From Cordilura impudica (Eukaryota; Arthropoda; Insecta; Diptera; Scathophagidae), in assembly GCA_963682025.1 (NCBI GenBank), contig OY821519.1:163755803-163819802 (forward strand): 64,000 nucleotides of DNA, written 5' to 3'. Each line of letters begins with the position of its first letter. Positions within the stretch are counted from its first letter, which is position 1. The notes beneath the pieces were generated by a model. It saw only the letters and a list, made by a program, of their open reading frames with translations. It was not told the DNA's origin and did not search any database. The position numbers were made by a program, and so were the translations under genes. Shown piece after piece: positions 1 through 9,861 of this stretch.

Positions 1-781
1 GCTTTCTATTTTTAGTTTACAGTTTTTAGCTCTATGACCTTTCTTTCCGAATCGAAAACTTTTAAATAAAAAATTGGGCATATCTTCATCTTGCCTGTTT
101 TCGTTTTTACTACCATGATATTGATTTTTTGTTCTAAACTTTGCTTTCATTACAGCATCTTGATTAACTTCTTTTTTATCACGACATCCAAAAGACTTGA
201 TTTCAAAACAGGAATTTTAAGAAACTCGTTTGCCGTATCCACAGCAGTTTTTAGTGCAGAAAAACTATCTGGTAATGCATCCACCAACACAATAGCAAGA
301 TGATCTTCATCAATCTCAATTCCCAGTTCCAAGAAAGATGAAATGCCTATATCAAAATCAATTAAAAATTTAGATACTGACTCATTATCGGACATTTTCT
401 TATTGAGTAACTTACGATAAGACTCTATTTTCTTCCTCATCGACTTACGATCAAAAGTTTATTGCAGATATTGCCAAATTTCTTGAGAATATTTCATATT
501 CTTGACTATTGCAACAATACTGGCCTCTAGGCCCATCAATATATCAGCCCGTGCATCCATATCTTTATCTATAAAAACCTGCATCGCAAACATTGACTCT
601 TCATGTTCTCTTATTTGAGCATCTGTTGGAGCTGCCTGCTGTGTCCCTATACGTGGTGGTGCTTCAAACCCAAAACAATATTTAGCAATTTGTTTTTATG
701 TAAAATAGCTTCCATTTGTCCCTTCCAGGTACCATAATTGGTTCCACTAATTAATGGTATACGACCAGCAAGCGAATTCAT
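1..781 (-). pseudogene. gag: copia-like retrotransposon gag remnant
   Basis: Degenerate Gag of a Ty1/copia-type element read on the minus strand from an ATG at 781. The N-terminus shows the copia Gag opening (SGTNYGTWKGQMEAIL). The frame then shifts and meets stops near 650 and 465, and an open stretch (440-150) carries the central helical domain, including residues DEDHLAIVLVDALPDSF. Near 60-20 a zinc-knuckle-like FGKKGHRAKNC is visible with its first two cysteines lost. Pol is outside the window. The primer site and LTR just upstream (873-1149) fit a copia element. The copy cannot make a functional Gag. Confidence 0.8.
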
Positions 782-872
782 AATTCTTGCGTTCTCCAAT
801 TAATACAACTAAAAACACCCTCAGCTTACGTTTCAGCTTCCAATTTATATATCGTCCTTTCGTATCTCTATA

Positions 873-890
873 GGTTATGGGCCCATAACC
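873..890 (-). other. copia-type primer-binding site (initiator tRNA-Met half)
   Basis: GGTTATGGGCCCA matches the primer site of Drosophila copia, which pairs with the anticodon region of initiator tRNA-Met rather than with its 3' end. It lies 3 nt inside the presumed LTR end (TAATACA, ending at 894 on the minus strand) and about 90 nt before the gag ATG. It sits in the middle of a perfect 24-bp palindrome (870-893). Confidence 0.75.
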
Positions 891-893
891 TAT

Positions 894-1149
894 TGTATTA
901 GGTAATTGTTTAAGGGTCGAAAGTCTTAAAGAAAACACGGTCCTTTTTTTTAAATTTATATAAAATAAGATTTTATTCAAGAGAAATTCACAAGGATTTT
1001 TTCACAATATTTTATTTTATTTTCAAAAACTAATAAATTTTAGTTTTAATGTTTAATTGGGTTGATTTTACGTTAAATGTTTTTTCAGTTAATTTTCGAA
1101 TTCAAAGTGTTTTTTTTTTGTTTTATATGAAAATATAATTAAACATATA
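894..1149 (-). repeat. copia-like 5' LTR, downstream part
   Basis: AT-rich sequence between the primer site and the errantivirus insertion. On the minus strand it contains an AATAAA signal and ends TAATACA. Its other half is inferred to be 8703-8940, beyond the inserted errantivirus, giving an LTR of roughly 490 bp. The opposite copia LTR is not in the window, so the outer boundary is inferred. Confidence 0.5.
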
Positions 1150-1491
1150 AGTTAACACGAGTCAAGCGAGTGTTCACAAGAATATAAAAAACTAACAACA
1201 AGAATCTGCTTCTACAGCAGTATATTCATGCATTGCGAAATAATAACAATAAATGAATTATGTTGAAAAATACAAGCCAGACGCTGAGACTGCATAAATC
1301 GGGTGTATGGCTGTTCCTTATAATAAGTTGGTTTTGGTTTTGGGTAGTTAGTGGTGATTAAGACGTGAGATTAACAAAATGTTATTTTTGTAAGCAAAGA
1401 AAAATAAATAAATTTCAATAATGCCATTAATGAGACGTCGTGTGTGTAATAGTTAATTCTGAGATCCTGAATTAGTTAGATACCTATAATT
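1150..1491 (+). repeat. 5' LTR of errantivirus element 1
   Basis: Begins AGTTAACACGAGTCAAGCGA and ends TATAATT, the AGTTA...AATT ends of gypsy-type LTRs. It aligns along its whole length with 8360-8698. The last T is shared with the start of the primer site. Confidence 0.93.
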
Positions 1492-1501
1492 GGCGCCCAA
1501 C
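1491..1501 (+). other. primer-binding site, tRNA-Lys type
   Basis: TGGCGCCCAAC directly abuts the 5' LTR, overlapping it by one base. It matches the gypsy/lysine-tRNA primer class. Confidence 0.85.
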
Positions 1502-1758
1502 AAACAATCGAACCACCAATTAACTACAACTCAAGGTTACAAAGGAAAACTCAACAAATTTGTAGCTGTAGGAGACCATTGGCAACTGCAACCTAAAGGG
1601 AAAAACTAAAGGAGCAACGACACCAACGGATATTAGATAAGAACTTAACATTGATAACATGTAAGTAGAGTGCTTATTATATTTGTGTTTTGGTGTAAAA
1701 TAAAAGTAAAATAGAATAATAAAAAACTGGCAATCTTTGTGTGATTATCGATAGTTTT
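1502..1758 (+). other. errantivirus leader
   Basis: About 260 bp of untranslated, A-rich sequence between the primer site and the gag ATG. I see no insulator-like tandem array here, in contrast to the leader at 5307-5680. Confidence 0.6.
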
Positions 1759-3039
1759 ATGAACAGTGAAATCGATATTTTGTTGAAAGAATTTGAAGGA
1801 TTAGTCGTTTCAGAGGACTTAGATTTAGAAATGGCTATAACACCTGATCAATTAAAAACCATTGTAGAAAGCGCTGTTAGCAGTGCTCTTGTATTGCAGG
1901 AGAGACAGTTTGATTTTAGGTTAGAAGAAATAAAACAGAGAATAACCAGTCTGACTGTTAGTGCACCTGAAATAGAAACATATGAAGAAGCGCAAATCAG
2001 GGAGAGGGCGGTTTGCAAAGAGACCCTAGATATTGTGAAATCTTTACCAGATTTCGAAGGTAAACATGAAACATACGTTTCATGGAGGAAGGCGGCTCAC
2101 ACCGCATACAAAGTATATGAAAATCATGTAGGTAGTTCTACTCATTACCAAGCCCTTGGCATTATAAGAAATAAAATAAGAGGACCGGCTGACATGGTAT
2201 TGGCTTCCTTCGATACCTCTTTAAATTTTAAAGCTATTACAAATCGGCTTGACTTCACTTACGCTGACAAGCGACCTATATATTTGATAGAACAAGAATT
2301 GTCCACCCTTCGACAGGGAAATATGACACTTCTCAAATATTATGATGAAGTGGAAAGAAAGCTCACGCTTCTTATCAATAAAACGATAATGACATATGAT
2401 AATACTCTGGCCGCATCTCTGAATGAGAAATATAGGATGGACGCTTTACGGGTGTTTATATCGGGTACAAAAAAATCTTTAAGTGATGTACTTTTCTCGG
2501 CAAGACCGAAAGGCCTTCCATCTGCCTTGGCATTGGCTCAAGAAGTTGAGTCAAATCATGAGCGTTATATCTTTGCTAATAATTATGCTAGGAGTTTGGA
2601 AGATAGGGCTCAACAAAAACACCAAATAAATAACAAAAATTTTAATAGGGATAAGAATAATACCCAACAGGAAAAAAATCCTTATTTTAACAAGCGCCAG
2701 GAACCTGGTACTAAACATCAACAAAAACAAGAGACGGAACCCATGGATGTTGACTCATCATCGCGGTTCAAACAGCCCCAACAATTTTATAATCGGGGGC
2801 AACCCCAACCACAAAATAACGTGAATCAGGCAGCAAAAAGGCCAAGTAGTGGCACAGCAAGATTTACAGGGCCAAAACACCAAAGAATTAATCACTTGGT
2901 GCAAAATGAAAATACATTTGATCGGGGGGATTCTGCCTATCAGACTGAAGCATATAAAGAAGTTGAGAACATTGAATGTGAATTTTCGGAACATGACCAA
3001 ATTAATTTTTTAGTCATGACTCCCTGCTCCCGTACATAG
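1759..3039 (+). CDS. gag: errantivirus Gag
   Basis: Intact Gag of about 426 residues; the first in-frame ATG is at 1759 (MNSEID). Residues about 95-290 form the capsid-like region, with gypsy-like stretches such as IIRNKIRGPADMVLASF and RLDFTYADKRPIYLIEQEL. The C-terminus is rich in Q, N and basic residues, with a PMDVDSS motif and no CCHC zinc knuckle, as is usual in gypsy-group errantiviruses. Pol starts in another frame just after the stop, consistent with ribosomal frameshifting. Gag would form the intracellular particle. This is the least damaged gene of the element. Confidence 0.9.
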   Translation: MNSEIDILLKEFEGLVVSEDLDLEMAITPDQLKTIVESAVSSALVLQERQFDFRLEEIKQRITSLTVSAPEIETYEEAQIRERAVCKETLDIVKSLPDFEGKHETYVSWRKAAHTAYKVYENHVGSSTHYQALGIIRNKIRGPADMVLASFDTSLNFKAITNRLDFTYADKRPIYLIEQELSTLRQGNMTLLKYYDEVERKLTLLINKTIMTYDNTLAASLNEKYRMDALRVFISGTKKSLSDVLFSARPKGLPSALALAQEVESNHERYIFANNYARSLEDRAQQKHQINNKNFNRDKNNTQQEKNPYFNKRQEPGTKHQQKQETEPMDVDSSSRFKQPQQFYNRGQPQPQNNVNQAAKRPSSGTARFTGPKHQRINHLVQNENTFDRGDSAYQTEAYKEVENIECEFSEHDQINFLVMTPCSRT

Positions 3040-3388
3040 AAAGAACGCTAGCAGGGAGGGTTATTAAATTGCTGATAGACACGGGTGCGTCAAAAAATTA
3101 TATTAAACCATTACAGGAGTTAAAACACGTAAAACGTGTAGATCAACCGTTTTTAGTAAAGTCGCTTCATGGCTTTAATGCAATTGAACAAAAATGCATT
3201 GTAAATCTTTTCAACACTAACGCGATTTTTTTCATTCTGCCCAATCTCACAACGTTCGATGGAATATCGGACTTGATTTACTAACCGACACAAATTCGAA
3301 ACTGGATTTTAAAAATAAGAAGCTGGAAACCAATACTGGGTCAGAACCCATTCAGTTTCTTAAATGCAAAAATGTAAATTTCACAAGT
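3040..3388 (+). pseudogene. pol: errantivirus protease (start of pol)
   Basis: Aspartic protease of the pol polyprotein, which cleaves Gag and Pol. The catalytic motif is seen as LLIDTGASKNYI at about 3067-3102. The frame is lost near 3270 by a single-base change, so the rest of the protease domain is read in a different frame up to the reverse transcriptase at 3389. Confidence 0.85.
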
Positions 3389-4372
3389 GTGGAAAAGATT
3401 GAAATACCCCAGGGAATATCTGAAAATTTTCAAAAAATGATTAAGGGCAGAATGGGTGTCTTTGCCGAACCTGATGGGGCACTACCCTTCAACACAAATA
3501 TTGTTGCAACCATTCGCACAGAAAACGAAGATCCTATATATTCCAAGCTTTATCCCTACCCAATGGGTGTTGCAGATTTTGTGAATAAGGAAATTCGTAA
3601 CCTTTTAAAAGATGGCATCATCCGACCATCTAGATCACCCTACAATAACCCTGTATGGGTGGTGGACAAAAAAGGTACTGACGAGTTGGGAAATACTAAA
3701 AAGCGACTTGTTATGGATTTTAGGAAACTGAATTCCAAAACATCTGACAAATATCCTATTCCAAATGTGAATGTTATTTTGTCGAACCTGGGGAAAGCTA
3801 GATACTTTACCACATTAGACCTCAAGTCGGGATTCCACCAGATTTTACTGGCGGAAAGGGATCGTGAAAAAACCGCTTTTTCGGTCGCAAATGGCAAATA
3901 CGTGTTTTGCAGACTACCTTTCGGACTCAAAAATGCTCCAAGCATTTTTCAAAGGGCCATCGACGATGTGCTTAGGGAACGAATAGGAAAGTTCTGTTAT
4001 GTTTACGTCGATGACGTAATTATTTTTTCAGAAAATATGAAAGACCATGTTGACCACATCGCTTGGGTCTTGGATAGGCTGTACGATGCCAATATGCGAG
4101 TTTCTCGCGAAAAATCGAATTTCTTTAAAGAAAGGGTGGAGTTTTTGGGCTTTGTGGTATCTCGAGGGGGAATCACAACAAGCTCTAGTAAAATAGAGGC
4201 AATACGGAACTATGAACAACCCACTACGCTTTTCAATGTCAGATCTTTTCTGGGACTGACAAGTTACTATAGGTGTTTTATTAGGGACTTTGCTTCAATA
4301 GCAAGACCTTTGACGGACATTCTGAAGGGTGATAATGGCAAAATTGGTTCCGGTCAGTCAAAAAAAAATTAA
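3389..4372 (+). pseudogene. pol: errantivirus reverse transcriptase domain of pol
   Basis: Open reading of 327 residues covering the RT fingers-palm-thumb. Visible motifs include LVMDFRKLNSKT, the first catalytic block LDLKSGFHQILL, FCRLPFGLKNAPSIFQRAI and the active-site box YVYVDDVIIF at about residue 210. The thumb-like FLGLTSYYRCFIRDFA is near the end. The frame breaks at about 4360 in an A-run, before RNase H. It copies the element RNA into DNA inside the particle. Confidence 0.92.
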
Positions 4373-4375
4373 TAT

Positions 4376-4813
4376 AAAGTTTAACGAAAAACAACTTCAG
4401 GCTTTTAATAAGCTTAAGGAAGTTTTAGCATCCGAAGATGTTATGTTACTTTACCCCGACTATAAAAAAAACCGTTTGAATTAACAACTGATGCTTCGGC
4501 TTACGGCCTGGGGGCAGTTTTGTCTCAAAACGGGAAACCAATAACCATGATTTCAAGGACTCTTAAAGAAAAGGAACAAAATTTCGCGACCAGTGAGCGC
4601 GAATTGCTCGCAATTGTCTGGGCTCTAAAGACGCTTAGAAATTATCTCTATGGGGTAAATGATTTAAATATTTTTACCGACCACCAACCGCTTACGTTTG
4701 CGGTTTCAGGCCGAAATCCGAACGCAAAAATAAAAAGGTGGAAAGCCTTTATTGATGAGCACAATGGTAAAATTTTTTTTAAACCTGGGAAAGAAAACCA
4801 CGTTGCTGACGCG
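4376..4813 (+). pseudogene. pol: errantivirus RNase H domain of pol
   Basis: RNase H piece of pol in two frames: LTTDASAYGLGAVL near 4483, then an open stretch from 4520 with TDHQPLTF and FKPGKENHVADAS. It is cut at 4813, where a second errantiviral LTR begins. The tether and integrase resume near 5684. Confidence 0.9.
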
Positions 4814-5295
4814 AGTTAAGTCGACGGAATCCATCGATCTCCAAAACCCTCAACCTACAATAAGAATTAATTATCAACAATAGAATAAATGCCACATTAA
4901 TAAACTTGTTAACTAGAACAAAGTGTAATAAACTTTTGTATCAAAGTTTGTTTATTCATCAAGTATTTCGATTCATTCATTAAAAATTATAATAATGTCA
5001 AATTAACAAAATTTCAGTTGTAAACGAAAACAAAGTGTTAATAAACTTTCGTTGAAACTTGATACCTTTGTTTTCGTCATTCACTTCCTACAAATACAAT
5101 GTTGCCTTTTACGACCAACCACTTAAACGTTCTGTAGAAAACAAGTGGACTAAGCATATTTTATTTATTGAATGTATTGAGTAATTATAAGTTTTTAGAT
5201 TAAGAATATTTTTGTATTAAAAAGAAACATAGAACAATAAAGAAAAACAGTTCATATTGAAAATTCAAACAGATGTGTCATAGACTCATTTAACT
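4814..5295 (+). repeat. LTR of a second errantivirus inserted in pol (element 2)
   Basis: Begins AGTTAAGTCGACGG immediately after the RNase H reading frame and ends TTAACT just before a serine-tRNA-type primer site, giving 482 bp. It contains AATAAA-type signals (about 5236) and several related AACAAAGTGTTAATAAACTT stretches (4918-5050). The preceding bases are CGCG, a GC-alternating target like that of ZAM-type errantiviruses. I see no matching CGCG at the right end, so element 2 is incomplete. Confidence 0.75.
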
Positions 5296-5306
5296 GGCGC
5301 AGTCGG
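5295..5306 (+). other. primer-binding site, tRNA-Ser type
   Basis: TGGCGCAGTCGG abuts the inserted LTR. This primer site is used by the 17.6/297/ZAM branch of errantiviruses and differs from the lysine type of element 1, which proves that the insert is a different element. Confidence 0.85.
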
Positions 5307-5321
5307 CAAACAAATCCAAAA

Positions 5322-5656
5322 GATATTCTGAAGAATATCACTATTTGGTCGCGACGCAATAAATAAAAAAAAAAAAAAATATTCCGAAGAATATTAGTTT
5401 TTGGTATTGATAAAGAATATCCTTTTTTGTGAAAAAAAAGAACATTCACTCAAAACTTTACGATATTCCAAAGAATATCAATTTGTGAAATAAATAAAAT
5501 ATTCCGAAGAATATTAGTTTTTTCTAAAGAATATCCTTTTTCGTGAAAAAAAAAGAAGGAACATTCACACAAAACTTTATGATATTCCAAAGAATATCAA
5601 TTTGTGAAGAAAAAGAAAAGAAAAAATAAAAAAAAATATATTCCGAAGAATATTAA
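5322..5656 (+). repeat. array of near-palindromic GATATTCNNAAGAATATC motifs in an errantiviral leader
   Basis: Six copies of an 18-19 bp near-palindrome (RATATTCYRAAGAATATYA) start at 5322, 5379, 5462, 5499, 5581 and 5638, with half-sites near 5412 and 5524. The stretch 5462-5580 is largely repeated from 5581. The copies lie in the leader of element 2, where gypsy carries its insulator and ZAM carries regulatory repeats. A protein-binding or RNA-structural role is inference. Confidence 0.8.
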
Positions 5657-5683
5657 TTTTTAAAACATTTTTGTTTTAATATT

Positions 5684-6989
5684 CATGCCTTGCAAAATAT
5701 CCATGCTTTGCAAAGCAACCACAACTTAGAAGAAGATGCAAATTCTGACATTGCTACAATTCATAGCGAAATTTCTCTGTCTTATACTATTGAATCTACT
5801 GATAAACCTCTCAACTGCTTTCGGAATCAAATAGTAATTGAGGAGGGCACAGAATCACTAACACGAACGTTCATTATTTTCGGAAAAAAAAACTAGACAC
5901 TTCATTACTTTTTCAGACAGAACAACTCTAATGAAGAGGGTATTTGATGTTGTAAAGGAGGACGTAGTAAACGCAATCCACTGCGAACTCCCAATTTTGG
6001 CATTCATACAACATGGATTAGTAGAAGCGTTATCCTCAACAGCATTTCGTTTTGCGGAACATATGGTAACAGATGTTACTAACAAAGATGAACAAAGGGA
6101 AATCGTTGTAACGGAACATAACAGGGCTCATAGAGCGGCTCAGGAAAATACAAAACAGATTTTGGAAGATTATTTTTTCCCAAAAATGACCCATTTAGCA
6201 AATGAGGTTGTCGCAAATTGTAAAATTCGCAAAAAGGCAAAATACAACCGCCATCCACAAAAGCAAATAATCGGTGAAACACCTATTCCCTCATGTGTTG
6301 GGGAAATTCTGCATGTAGATATATTTTCCACAGATAAAGTATATTTTTTAATATGTGTAGGCAAACTGTCTAAGTTTGCAATTGTTCAGCCTATAGCCTC
6401 GAGGACTATAGTGGATGTAAAATTACCGATTCTACAACTTATGAATTTTTATCATCGCACAAATACAACGTTCTGTGACAATGAGCTTTCTCTTAATTCG
6501 GAAACAATAAAGTCACTCTTAGCCAATAGTTTTAACGTTCAAGTATCAAATGCACCACCACTCCACAGTACTTCAAATGGACAGGTGGAAAGAATACATA
6601 GTACCCTTTTAGAAATTGCCCGGTGTCTTAGGCTTGAAAAATCTATCAATGACACAGTACAATTAATATTTCTGGCAACCATCGAGTATAACAAAACAAT
6701 TCATAGGGTTACGAATAAGCGACCTATTGACGTAATTCACTCAACTCCTCCAGAAATTGAAATCGATATAAAAAATAGGTTACAAAGAGCGCAAGAAGTT
6801 CAAATGCAGCGACTTAACGAAACAAGAAAGAATCGAGCATTTGAAATGGGCGAAAAAGTTATCGTGAAAACAAATCGGAAATTGGGCAATAAGCTTACAC
6901 CATTATATGTTGAAGAAACTGTTGAAGCCGACCTGGGGACAACGGTTCTCATTAAAGGGAGGGTGGTCCATAAGGACAATTTAAGATAG
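5684..6989 (+). pseudogene. pol: errantivirus tether and integrase (end of pol)
   Basis: Pol of element 1 resumes near 5684. A region before the integrase (DANSDIATIHSEISLSYTIE) is open to 5896. After a frame change, 5931-6989 holds the integrase. It contains the zinc-binding helix region (RAHRAAQENTKQILEDYFFP, with the first cysteine of the C-x2-C pair kept), the catalytic core (VDIFSTDK, then FCDNE, then NGQVERIHSTL) and a basic C-terminal domain ending VVHKDNLR. The DDE residues appear present. It would insert the DNA copy into the chromosome, but it cannot be made as one polyprotein because of the insertion and frameshifts. Confidence 0.9.
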
Positions 6990-7032
6990 TATAGTTTTAT
7001 TCATTTTTCTTTTTATTTAACCTAGGGTTCTT

Positions 7033-8450
7033 ATGGTGCTGCTTCTTGTCATGCCAGCGACAGCAAAATTGACTGACTATTCCGGTTCGGACTACATTCC
7101 CGTGTCGGACGGCTATGCTATAATTTGGCAAAATTTTGAATACGACGAATCTTACAATGTATTCGGAGAAGCTTGAGGATACAGAAAATCTTAGGAAACA
7201 TTTTCCCCAGTCGCATATGAAGAGGATACTAGACGCGGACATACGGCACATAAGGACATTGCTGGCCACAATAAACGTTCACCACAGACACGCAAGAAGC
7301 ATAAAACTTTTAGGTACGGCCCTTAAGGTGGTCGCTGGGACACCGGACTATGATGATTTTGAATATTTAAAATTCAAACAGAGGGAGCTCAAAAGCTAAC
7401 GTAATTGATAGTGACCATTTGTACGAGACTCTGCTTGCAAGAGGTAGAATTTTGATTTCGGAGCTGGAAAGCTTAATGCTATCGATTACCCTCGCAAAGA
7501 TTTGTATAGTTAACCCACAGATTTTAGACTCTAATGATTTGAATGCACTAATAAATGAGCACTCTACAAATATCACCGTAGCGGATTTAATGGAAGTTGC
7601 TAAAATAACAGTTTTATTAGATAATAAGTTTTTACATTTCTTAATTAAGTATCGAAAGCCAGATTTACTTTGCAAAAAGGTGGCCTTATACCCGGTTCAG
7701 CATAATAATACAATTCTTCATTTTGGTGGTGAAAACAATGTGGCAGACTGTGGAGATCAACTGGTAGCAATCGGAAATTGCAGCACTACACTAACAACAT
7801 AATTTTGTAAAAAGTTGGCTTATTCAACATGCGCACTGCAGCTTCATTCTGGTGGTCACGCATACTGCACTACTCGGCCTTCTCATCTCGAACCTATTAC
7901 AATAATTAACGAGGGTGTTATCATTATCAACGACGACACTGTTACCATTAAGACAAATGATGGTATCGAGAAGACTGTCACTGGCACCTTTCTTCTTACT
8001 TTCGATAATGAAGCAAAAATTAATGAAACCCTATACAGAAACCAAAGGAATATCGTAAAGAAGTTATCGGGACCGCCATCATCCGCTCTTCTCAACATTA
8101 CGAATCATCAAACAATATTGAGTTTGCCATATCTCACAAGATTAAACGCAGAAAACTTGCGAAATATTGAAAAGATTAAAGATAAGCTTATAATTGGACC
8201 GCTGTTGTCTACCTGCAGTATTTTTGGCATTATAGCTATTGGGTTTGTTTGCTTTAAATTGCATCAGAGGTTTAAGAACACCCGTCAGCAGCACGCTATT
8301 CAATCTGCTATTGAAGAGCTAAGGAAGTCCGGGGACGCCCTTCACTTGAGTGAGGGAGGAGTTAACACGAGTCAAGCGAGTGTTCACAATACAAAAAACC
8401 AACAGCAAGAATCTGCTTCTATAGCAGTATACTCATGCATTGCGAAATAA
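7033..8450 (+). pseudogene. env: errantivirus envelope protein remnant
   Basis: Envelope glycoprotein of the baculovirus-F-like type found in gypsy-group errantiviruses. It starts at ATG 7033 with a hydrophobic signal-like stretch, then passes through at least three frame breaks (near 7170, 7400 and 7803). A short basic site followed by a fusion-peptide-like region (KLLGTALKVVAGTPDYDD) lies near 7310. A C-terminal membrane span (FGIIAIGFVCFKL, near 8223) is followed by a basic tail. The last frame runs into the 3' LTR and ends at 8450. In the family it mediates membrane fusion; this copy is broken. Confidence 0.88.
8348..8359 (+). other. polypurine tract
   Basis: GAGTGAGGGAGG abuts the 3' LTR and would prime plus-strand DNA synthesis. 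Confidence 0.75.
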
Positions 8451-8698
8451 TAACAATAAATGAATTATGTTGAAAAATACAAGTCAGACGCTGAGACTGC
8501 ATAAATCGGGTGTATGGCTGTTCATTATAATAAGTTGGTTTTGGTTTTGGGTAGTTAGTGGTGATTAAGACATAAGATTAACAAAATGTTATTTTTGTAA
8601 GAAAAGAAAAATAAATAAATTTCAATAATACCATTAATGAGACGTCGTGTGTGTAATAGTTAATTCTGAGATCCTGAATTAGTTAGATACTTATAATT
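8360..8698 (+). repeat. 3' LTR of errantivirus element 1
   Basis: Direct copy of 1150-1491 with scattered substitutions and small indels. It is followed by the TATA TSD at 8699-8702. Confidence 0.93.
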
Positions 8699-8702
8699 TA
8701 TA

Positions 8703-8940
8703 TAAACGTTTTTTTTAAACTTTCATTTACAACAGGTTTGATTTCTTTTAAAACTTATTTACTGTTCACGCACTTTTTGTTCAACTTGTCTGTTCAAGTA
8801 TTTACTAGAGATTAATTTACAAAATTATAGCCAAGTCATTAAGCAAGAAAAAAAAGATGAGCAAAGAGAAATAACAATGATCTTTTTTAGTGGTGGGACA
8901 TTTTTGATATTGGGGCATTTCTAAATATTCTCCCCCCCCA
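8703..8940 (-). repeat. inferred upstream half of the copia-like LTR
   Basis: AT-rich sequence with no coding signal, between the errantivirus TSD and the BEL/Pao block. If the errantivirus landed in the copia LTR, this is its upstream half, beginning near TGGGGGGGGAGAATATTTAG on the minus strand. No second LTR is present to prove it. Confidence 0.35.
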
Positions 8941-8989
8941 TGAGGTGTTGGTGTTACCATCTAGGTGTGGCGGGTATAGAAAATATATA

Positions 8990-9842
8990 TCACAAAGCAG
9001 TTTTTTGGGCGATCAGCTTGCCGGTCTCTATTTTAATGGTGCCATCTCTTCTTATTACGGGGAAGATATCGGAGCCAAACTCAACCTCAATAGGCGTGTT
9101 AGATCGTGGCTCAACATCCGCGATTGTTTGCTCCGGAAAATCCTCGGCAGGGTCGAAAAGCATGGGGGCTACATATAGTTTCCGTGGTAAGTCTTTGGTC
9201 ACCAGGGCTGTTAGGTATGTAGACCATCTCATACGTGTAGTGCGGGAGCTAAGTCGAAAATTTGTTACCTTGAGATTGTTCCTTTGTTTGATGGTAAGTC
9301 CTAATTTTTTGACGGTGGACCAGGCAATTTTTGACACAGAGAGTGTTCGATTGACGAGATTGAGATTGTTCCTTTGTTTGATGGTAAGTCCTAATTTTTT
9401 GACGGTGGACCAGGCAATTTTTGACACAGAGAGTGTTCGATTGACGAGTACTCGAACACCTGCCCATCCATCCTGTTCTCCTTCTCTTTTGATCTCAACA
9501 GTGGCAGTGGGAAGGAAAACGCTTGAATTTTCGATAGTGTTGATTATTGGAGTTTGGTTCATATTATCCTTTGTCTCCACCTTATGTACATTGGAAGACG
9601 ATGGCTTGATTTGTTTGAGATGTGGGGCATCATGAAGTAGTGTGTGATGTCTTTTTGTGCACACTCGACAGCCATACTCATTTTGACAATCCTTCAAACG
9701 ATGCGATCTTGCCAAACAGTTGATACAGTTTGAAAATGATTGCTTGTTAAAAATTTATGACAGGTTTTTATAGCGTGGTCTAAATTGCAGATACCACACG
9801 AAAAATGCCAATCTGGACGTCAATTGTAATTGAAATTGTGAG
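8990..9842 (-). pseudogene. BEL/Pao Gag zinc knuckles plus A17-type protease fragment
   Basis: Minus-strand fragment of a BEL/Pao polyprotein. Near 9810-9760 is the first cysteine box (SCGICNLDHAIKTCHKF). After a frame change come CINCLARSHRLKDC and YGCRVCTKRHHTLLH (9735-9640), the multi-knuckle pattern of BEL Gags. A long open frame (9715-8990) then carries the retropepsin-like A17 region ending near GKLIAQKTAL, where the family normally continues into RT. RT does not follow here. The frame contains an exact 30-residue tandem duplication. Confidence 0.85.
9271..9448 (-). repeat. in-frame 90-bp tandem duplication within the BEL/Pao protease
   Basis: Two adjacent copies start at 9271 and 9361, and 88 bp are identical in both. 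The period of 90 bp duplicates 30 residues (LVNRTLSVSKIAWSTVKKLG and the rest of the unit) without breaking the frame. Confidence 0.95.
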
Positions 9843-9861
9843 TTAATGGATGAATCGATTT

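Larger units (their letters stand above)
1150..8698 (+). mobile_element. gypsy-group errantivirus (element 1), full length but decayed
   Basis: An LTR retrotransposon with LTRs at 1150-1491 and 8360-8698, a lysine-tRNA-type primer site, gag, pol and env in the order of insect errantiviruses, and a purine tract before the 3' LTR. It is flanked by the 4-bp TSD TATA (1146-1149 and 8699-8702), the duplication typical of this group. Pol and env carry frameshifts and pol is split by a second errantiviral LTR. The two LTRs differ at a modest number of positions by eye, so the insertion is not recent. It lies inside a copia-like LTR. Confidence 0.93.

Noticed and set aside
5322..5656. Heat-shock elements or Su(Hw) insulator sites
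   Set aside because: The TTC and GAA blocks are not spaced as nTTCnnGAAn, and the gypsy insulator core TGCATA is absent.
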